The translations under genes and the position numbers were made by a program. Under the pieces are notes generated by a model, which saw only the letters and a list, made by a program, of their open reading frames with translations, ran no database searches and was not told the origin of the DNA. From NCBI GenBank assembly GCA_946902985.2, contig OX336393.1:129174533-129238532 (forward strand): a stretch of 64,000 bases of DNA. The letters are read 5' to 3'. Shown here one piece after another: positions 58,600 through 64,000 of this stretch (positions are counted from its first letter, which is position 1; every line of letters starts with the position of its first letter). The DNA is from Meconema thalassinum. Taxonomy: Eukaryota > Arthropoda > Insecta > Orthoptera > Tettigoniidae.

Positions 58600-59215
58600 T
58601 GATGATGATGATGATGATAAATGTTGTTTTAAGGGGCCTAACATCTAGGTTATCGGCCACTGGTGGTTTGGGTGATCGTGAAGATGAAAATGAAATGCAA
58701 ACTTTAACCTAAAACTAACTACTGACCTACATACTAGAAGAAGAAATAAAAAACTCAAGGAGAATAAGGCAAATAAAGAACAGGAGGTAAAGATATGCCC
58801 CCAACCCTCGAAAAATGCGGATTGCGGGACTTGGAAGGAAGGAGAGCCATGAAAGGCAGATATGAAAGTGAAAGAGGAGAGTGTCCGCCCCAAAGGTAAG
58901 AAAGAAAAGGGGGAAACGGACCCAGCTCAGGAATCCCTCGGAGTCGCCAACTCCCGAACTCACCAGCCGTGAGCCCCTGAGGGTGTAGCATTATCTAGGG
59001 TGCACCAAAGGTGGTGGGACTACATACACCCGGCCTCCTTGAGGGCCTTGAGCAGAAGGCAGGAGATAACATGAAATAAAAAAGAAGGCTGACCCCTCGC
59101 AGAAGGAGGGTATCAGAAAAGATGAGTCAAGGGCCAATTAAGGCGGGAAAGGAAGAGACTCCCTAGGCCTCGGATACCCTAATACCGTCGGGGTCGGTAG
59201 AGAACAAGAGTTGAC
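58600..59215 (-). mobile_element. Pyrimidine-rich retroelement 3' region with hairpin tail
   Basis: Inverted copy of 13205-13998: (GAT)n at 58600-58618, AAGGGGCCTAACATC..GGTTATCGGCCACT stem-loop (one stem mismatch), then a purine-rich body with CTCACCAGCCGTGAGCCCCT and GGTGTAGCATTATCTAGGG. Open frames on the minus strand (58645-58991) are repeat-derived and not credible genes. Confidence 0.7.
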
Positions 59216-59774
59216 CAAGTGAGGTCGACAGGAAAGAAGGATATGAACAGAAAAGTGGGAATTTTATGGAGTTGTGAAAGTCTGCAGGGTACGATGTTTC
59301 ATTATATGAACACATTTTAGAATTACGTTTTTTGTTTTGCCTTCTTCTGCTGAGACATAACGATTTTGTTTTCCGAACACTCGCGAGCACGCCACATGCT
59401 GTTGCCTATTGGAAAAAATGGTTTTGTCTAAATGTACACCTGCTGCTGTTAAGTGTGTGTCATTGCGCTTTGTTAATAGAAATTGCGAATATTGTTTGAA
59501 GAGGGAACTGCACTCTTGCACACTGAATGGCAAATCTATCGGAATATAGGGAATTAAAAGTATTTTTCCTTAAGCTATTCTGGGTGTAATTTTTCCACAC
59601 TTATTGATGATTTGATCGTCAACATGTCGCTATTAATAAACCTCAAGTAAAATATCTCTCACCTTGGCCGCTGATGTACATTATGCAGTCTCTTCCAGTG
59701 TTACATCCCAGGGATTGAAATTCTCCAACAACGCTTTTGCCTCACATACCTCTCTAAGTAATTAAAATTCCCGA
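59216..59774. other. Unassigned sequence
   Basis: No domain or repeat identified. Confidence 0.4.
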
Positions 59775-60610
59775 TTGTTGTTGTTTGAGTCTTCAGTTTT
59801 TTGACTGGTTTGATGCAGCACCCCATGCCTCCCTCCCCTGAGCTAATCGTTTCATCTCTACATAGCTACCACACCCTATATCCGAGGCAACCTGTTTAAC
59901 CCTGGTCTACACCTACAGTTCGTCCTCGACCCTCCCATCCATAACTAAGCTTGCTATTCCTGGGTGTCTTAATATGTGTCAAACCAACCTATCTCTTCTC
60001 TTCATTAGAAGTCGCCAGAAACATCTCTCCTCTCCCACTCGTCTTAATAGCTCTTCATTTGTACCCTATCTACTCATCTGATCTTCATCATTCTCCTGTA
60101 ACACCACATTTCACACGCTATTATTCTCCTCTTTTCTGCTGCACCATTAGTCCAAGTTTCACTTCCTTATAGTGTCACGCTCCAGACAAAAGCTTTCAAA
60201 AATGACTTCCTAATACCTAAATGAATATTCGATGTCAGCAGATTCCTTTTCTGTAGAAATGCTTTCCTTGCCTGAGCCAACCTGCTTTCTATATCCTCTT
60301 TGCTTCGTCCATCACTGGTTATTTTGCTTCCTAAGTAACAGAAATCTCCTACTTCCCGTAGCGTTTCACCTGCGAATTTGATGTCCATAGAGGTTTCTGA
60401 TTTATTTCGGCTCCATTCCAATAATTTTGTTTTACATTTATTGATATTCATCATGCATTCTTTCCTCAAGACGGAGTCCATACCATTCAAAAACTCGTTC
60501 AAATCCTCTGGCGTATCGGCCAAGATGACTATGTCATCAGTAAATCTCAAAGTAGAATTTATTTCTCCTTGAATCTTCGCTCCCACTTTAAATTTTTCTC
60601 CAATTTCCTG
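59775..60610 (-). mobile_element. RTE-like LINE, 5'-truncated fragment
   Basis: Same family and orientation as 3638-6720, from the CAA-type tail (59775-59790) to just beyond the FADD position. Confidence 0.92.
60167..60586 (-). pseudogene. RTE-like LINE RT/C-terminal fragment
   Basis: Open minus-strand frame: IQGEINSTLRFTDDIVILAD (the box is FTDD instead of FADD), MNINKCKTKLLEWSRNKSET, CYLGSKITSDGRSKEDIESR and RNLLTSNIHLGIRKSFLKAF. It has GGA at the position of the lone stop in 3650-6625. Downstream C-terminal sequence continues in other frames to 59830 with indels. Confidence 0.9.
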
Positions 60611-61195
60611 ATTATTGTGTTTTTAGAGATCTTTGAAATGCGTTGCCCACGCACATGGTGTAGATGCATTGTCAAAGGAAAACATTCCATGTTACGAACA
60701 TGGGCCGCATAACCTGTACTGAAAGCCTATTCTGAACAGCAGTTCCTTGAACTCAGGTTTGCCAACATTTTATTGTACCTTTCCATGTGGTTTATCTCTG
60801 TACCTCAACATACAGAAGAGAGCTTTAAAAATCATGTCTTGTGTACATTTTGGAAAAGGTAGTGAGTGTGGTTTTTGCCGGAGTGGATACTCGGTCATAG
60901 AAATTCTTTTCAGTAAAATAGACTGGTTCACAATTTTGTAAGTGCACATTGAGGTACGTTACGGCGGGATGCCATAAGTGTTACGGAAACGCCAATAGCC
61001 GCCACAGAGCTTCGTTGCTACTGAAATAACGACAAGACTGATATTTGTACTTAACTATACGGGATTTATGAGCCCAGTGTTTATGAAATTGAACGTAGCT
61101 ATATCGCTACCTTTATTTAGTAGCCACTACTGTAGTGTTTAAAAATTAAAAGTGTTATTAGAAGACGCTTTCCGTATTTTTTTTACCCCTGGCAC
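60611..61195. other. Unassigned sequence
   Basis: Nothing recognised. Confidence 0.4.
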
Positions 61196-61269
61196 TACAG
61201 ACCATGTAGGGCCTTGGCCCATCATGCGACCGCTTCCCAGCCATTTGGCCTGCAGATATTTTGGTGATG

Positions 61270-61475
61270 CGTGGTCAGTGCATCGTGTCCCCTCGGCCGT
61301 TAATCTTGTTCTTCGTGACCGGGCCGCTGCCTCTCTATCAGTCAGCTATTGAATTGTCCTCACGAAGCTGAGTGCACTCCGTTGCAGCCCTCACGTCAGT
61401 GTCTAAAATCTCTGACGAAGCCGGGAATCGAACCTGGGACCTCCGGATGAGAGGCAGGCACGCTATCCTGTTCTT
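61270..61475 (-). mobile_element. tRNA-derived SINE fragment
   Basis: Matches the head half of 16397-16925: GGGAATCGAACCTGGGACCT (inverted B box), GATGAGAGGCAGGCACGCTA (inverted A-box side) and CTCGGCCGTTAATCTTGTTC. The hairpin tail is missing. Confidence 0.8.
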
Positions 61476-62002
61476 ATTGTGTTTATATATATATATCTTG
61501 AGAGAGGTAATAAATGGATTGGCATTGCCTCCTACAGGGATATATAGAAAATCGGATGTCATACCTTGAGGTTCAGTTGCCATGGAAATGGACATGCCAT
61601 TAGTTCATCAGTTTATCAGAGTGAAGATAGTTTTCTGCGAATATCTCTGAAACTGTTGGTTTTAGGGCCTTAAAATGTGGTTTTCGGTGTGGCGTAGGGA
61701 CATACCGCGTATTGTTTCTTGCATCGAGGGGCGTAAAATGAGCTTTGTCCGGTCTTTATGCGACAACTTCGATATTTTGTCTCGGTTGAGTATTTTTGGT
61801 CACTTTTCAGTTATGTTGCCCGTTCCAAGGGAACAATGATTTATTTCCGGATGAAAGGCAGCCTATATGTTATCCCAGGGTATAAGCTGTCTCCATTTCA
61901 AATTACATCCAAATCCGTCCAGCCGTTTTAGTGTCAAGAGGTAACAAACTAACACACACACACTCACAGACACACAGATTTTCACAATTATAAAACACTA
62001 GC

Positions 62003-62495
62003 TGAAGTACCCGTGCTTCGCTACGCGTCATAAATATATTAAAATGTGAAAGTGACAGTTAAAACAGGGGATAGGCGACGTGCTGTGCAGAGGGAGATTA
62101 AGGATAGATCATTTTGTCCAACTACACCGTTCGGCGTTGACTGTGTTTTATAGCACAAAATTAGGTTTTACTCGCTAACCGTTGGAGATAGCTTTCGGAT
62201 AGAAAATGTAATTTTAAACCTCGTATATGCCATCAAAAGTGTGCCATTTCTTAGCGTTCACTTTTTAGTTGAAATGGAAATATGAAAGTTTGAAACCAAA
62301 GGGTGTAGTGACATCACTAAAATGGTCCCAATCTTTAAATAGTGCAAAGTATTGAAATCAAAAGTAGCCTACATGTTTACCAGGTAAATCAGCTACTTCC
62401 ATGTAAAATTCATGTAAGTTGGACCAGTGGTTCTTGCGTGATTGAGTAATACACAGACACACACCATCTAATTTTTAGCCTCGCTTCGCTCGCGT
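62003..62495 (+). mobile_element. Short interspersed element with GCTTCGCT ends
   Basis: Starts CTAGCTGAAGTACCCGTGCT with TCGCTACGCGTCAT and ends TTTTTAGCCTCGCTTCGCTC with GCGTCATAG. The repeated CTTCGCT(A/C)GCGTCAT at both ends is direct, not inverted. About 490 bp, no ORF. Confidence 0.45.
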
Positions 62496-62509
62496 CATAG
62501 TCGTGTCAT

Positions 62510-63575
62510 ATTGTTATTCAATGACATGCAGGTTTAACCCCATTAACACCCCTTTAGAACCTGAATATCCAAAAATCCCTCCTTAGTAGAATGTTTCGAC
62601 ACACAACAAACGTATCCCCTTCTTCTAACTTTAATAGTTTTGATTGTTCGATGAGAGTGAACATCCAAAAATCCTTCCTTAGTGGACGTTTTTCTTCCAG
62701 AATTTCATCCCTCCCCATAGGCCCATTAAATTGGATTTATGAAAAAAACGGTCGAACACCTACTTACTTTAATTATTTAATCATTTATTTATTTTTAAGC
62801 TGATTGAAACTCGGAGAAAATCAAGCTCATCGCCTATGTCGTTTAAGAGATACACGCTCCGTTAGGAATCTTTCAACCCCCACTTTTCATCCCTTTCACC
62901 TCATAGTATACACCACATTGAAAAACCATTAGACATGTGTCAACTTATTTTTAATGATTAGTATATACCGTATGCCAAGTATCACATCCCCAAATGAAAC
63001 CACTCATGAGATATTGTTATTCAATGAAATGCACGTTTACCCCCCTTAACACCTCTTTAGAACCTGAATATCCAAAACTCTTTCCTTAGTGGACGTTTTC
63101 GACATACAACGAACTTAACCCCAAAATTTCATGTTTCTAACTTCAATAATTTTGGCTGGGCGATGACGAGTGGGTGAGTCAGTCAGGACATTTTCTTTCA
63201 TTTATTTTTGAGAATTTCACCCCTCCCAATGAATCCCTAAAATTGGATTTATGAAGAAAAAAACGGTCGAACACCTATTTACTTACTTGAAGCTGTTTTT
63301 CCCCAGAGTTTGATGAGTAAGTAAGTGAGTCAACAGTTAGGACACTTTCTTTCCTGCTTTTTTCCCCCGAATTTCACTCCTCCCCATGGGCCCCTTAAAT
63401 TGGATTTTTGAAGAAATGGTCGAACACCTATTTACTTATTTTAAGCTGCTTTTTCCGCTGAATTTCAAACTTATCGCCTATGTTGAATAAGAGATACAGT
63501 ACACGCTCCGTTAAGAATCCTTCAACCCCCAATTTTCTCCCCTTTCACCTCATAAAATACACCATATCGATAAAC
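62510..63575 (+). repeat. Internally repeated non-coding block
   Basis: Two long units with a partial third. GAACCTGAATATCCAAAA occurs at 62560 and 63061, CGGTCGAACACCTA at 62748 and 63264 (and GGTCGAACACCTA at 63418), and ACACGCTCCGTTA at 62852 and 63501. Steps are about 500-650 bp. A GAGTGGGTGAGTCAGTCAGG word is present in unit 2. No protein is supported. Confidence 0.6.
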
Positions 63576-64000
63576 CCTCAGTGGTTATGTGGAGAACAGC
63601 CCAGATTCATCAACATAAACGGGAGGACAGCATCAGGCTTAAAGCCTGGACAAAATAACTTCCTTAAGAGAAGATTAGACTGAAAGTATTGGGCTAAGGA
63701 AATGCGGCCTGGTTCTTTCAATACTAGACTGAACATTGAGAGTAAATACAATACTTTTATTTTTAGGGTGAAACTTGCAAACACATTAATAAAGCCTTAA
63801 TTAAAAAATTAGTTATGCTGGCCCGCCTGGGGCAGTTTCAAATGTTCATTAATTTTATTTAGGTTGGCACAGCCATGTGCTATTATTCAAAAGTTCATTC
63901 TGCTTGATGCACACACAAATTTAATATTCTTGCACTTGCTAGCAAACACTTAAAACGAAGATGATTAAGATAATAATAAAAAAGGCACAAACTTATCTTT
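63576..64000. other. Unassigned sequence at window end
   Basis: A short plus-strand frame ends SGLKPGQNNFLKRRLD at 63683; I do not recognise it. Followed by AT-rich sequence. Confidence 0.3.

Larger units (their letters stand above)
58438..62000 (+). mobile_element. Possible interspersed element with nested insertions
   Basis: The left edge TAGCAGGTACCCGTGGCTTC (with GCTCGCG) and the right-hand segment GTCCAGCCGTTTTAGTG, (CA)n and TTTTCACAATTATAAAACAC are sequence types commonly found at the two ends of one class of insect interspersed repeats. Between them sit an inverted pyrimidine-rich element, an RTE fragment and a SINE fragment. Treating the whole as a single element is inference; the edges could belong to different copies. 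Confidence 0.4.

Noticed and set aside
58438..62000. A single confirmed transposon spanning both GCTTCGC-type edges
   Set aside because: The edges are plausible ends but no target duplication or second copy confirms that they belong together; kept only as a low-confidence feature.

Overview
This is a stretch of a large, repeat-rich animal nuclear genome with no recognisable host gene. The retrotransposons with an APE-type endonuclease and RT of RTE/BovB style, several tRNA-derived SINE families, mariner/Tc1, hAT, pogo/Tigger-like and THAP-type DNA transposons, and long AT-rich non-coding tracts point to an arthropod. An insect with an expanded genome (possibly a polyneopteran such as an orthopteran) is my best guess; the taxon is inference from repeat style only. 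Nothing prokaryotic is present. Every coding signal I could identify belongs to a mobile element, and all carry stop codons, frameshifts or truncations.

Layout. 1-704: 3' part of a helentron-like element (family A). 781-3612: degenerate plus-strand LINE. 3638-6720: almost intact minus-strand RTE-like LINE broken by one nonsense codon. 6889-7050: MITE. 7526-8550: unknown coiled ORF cut by an internally deleted mariner. 8665-10185: helentron-like element (family B). 10304-11800: Tc1 remnant and a palindrome-ended repeat. 12600-17290: dense SINE cluster with LINE fragments. 17650-19330: large foldback region. 19407-21919: Tc1-like element holding a SINE and a hAT, the hAT holding a 44-bp minisatellite. 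22028-27495: LINE fragments, a composite repeat split by a family A element, and a hAT with a perfect 8-bp target duplication inside an RTE fragment. 27496-31461: no identified genes. 31462-38552: two inverted family A copies around a 4.2-kb unknown repeat. 39283-49804: pogo/Tigger-like terminal repeats 10.5 kb apart, enclosing a THAP-type transposon and a tandem 1-kb composite repeat that holds another family B copy. 50155-51095: diverged family B copy. 51515-55420: second copy of the 4.2-kb unknown repeat. 55421-64000: AT-rich sequence, SINE/LINE fragments and internally repeated non-coding elements.

The most notable system is the pair of helentron/DINE-1-like families (A and B). Both have the same terminal design: a TTTTTAGCCTA start with a subterminal inverted repeat, a microsatellite, and a 3' end with an AGTTCTTCACGGAACT hairpin followed by CTTGTT. 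Paralogous empty sites in this window show insertion at T/A runs without obvious target duplication. The interior of both families is a tandem array with a period very close to 146 bp, measured by counting a conserved word (GCCAT in B, GCCAAC in A) through several copies. No tools were run; all alignments were made by eye and boundaries are approximate unless bounded by target duplications.
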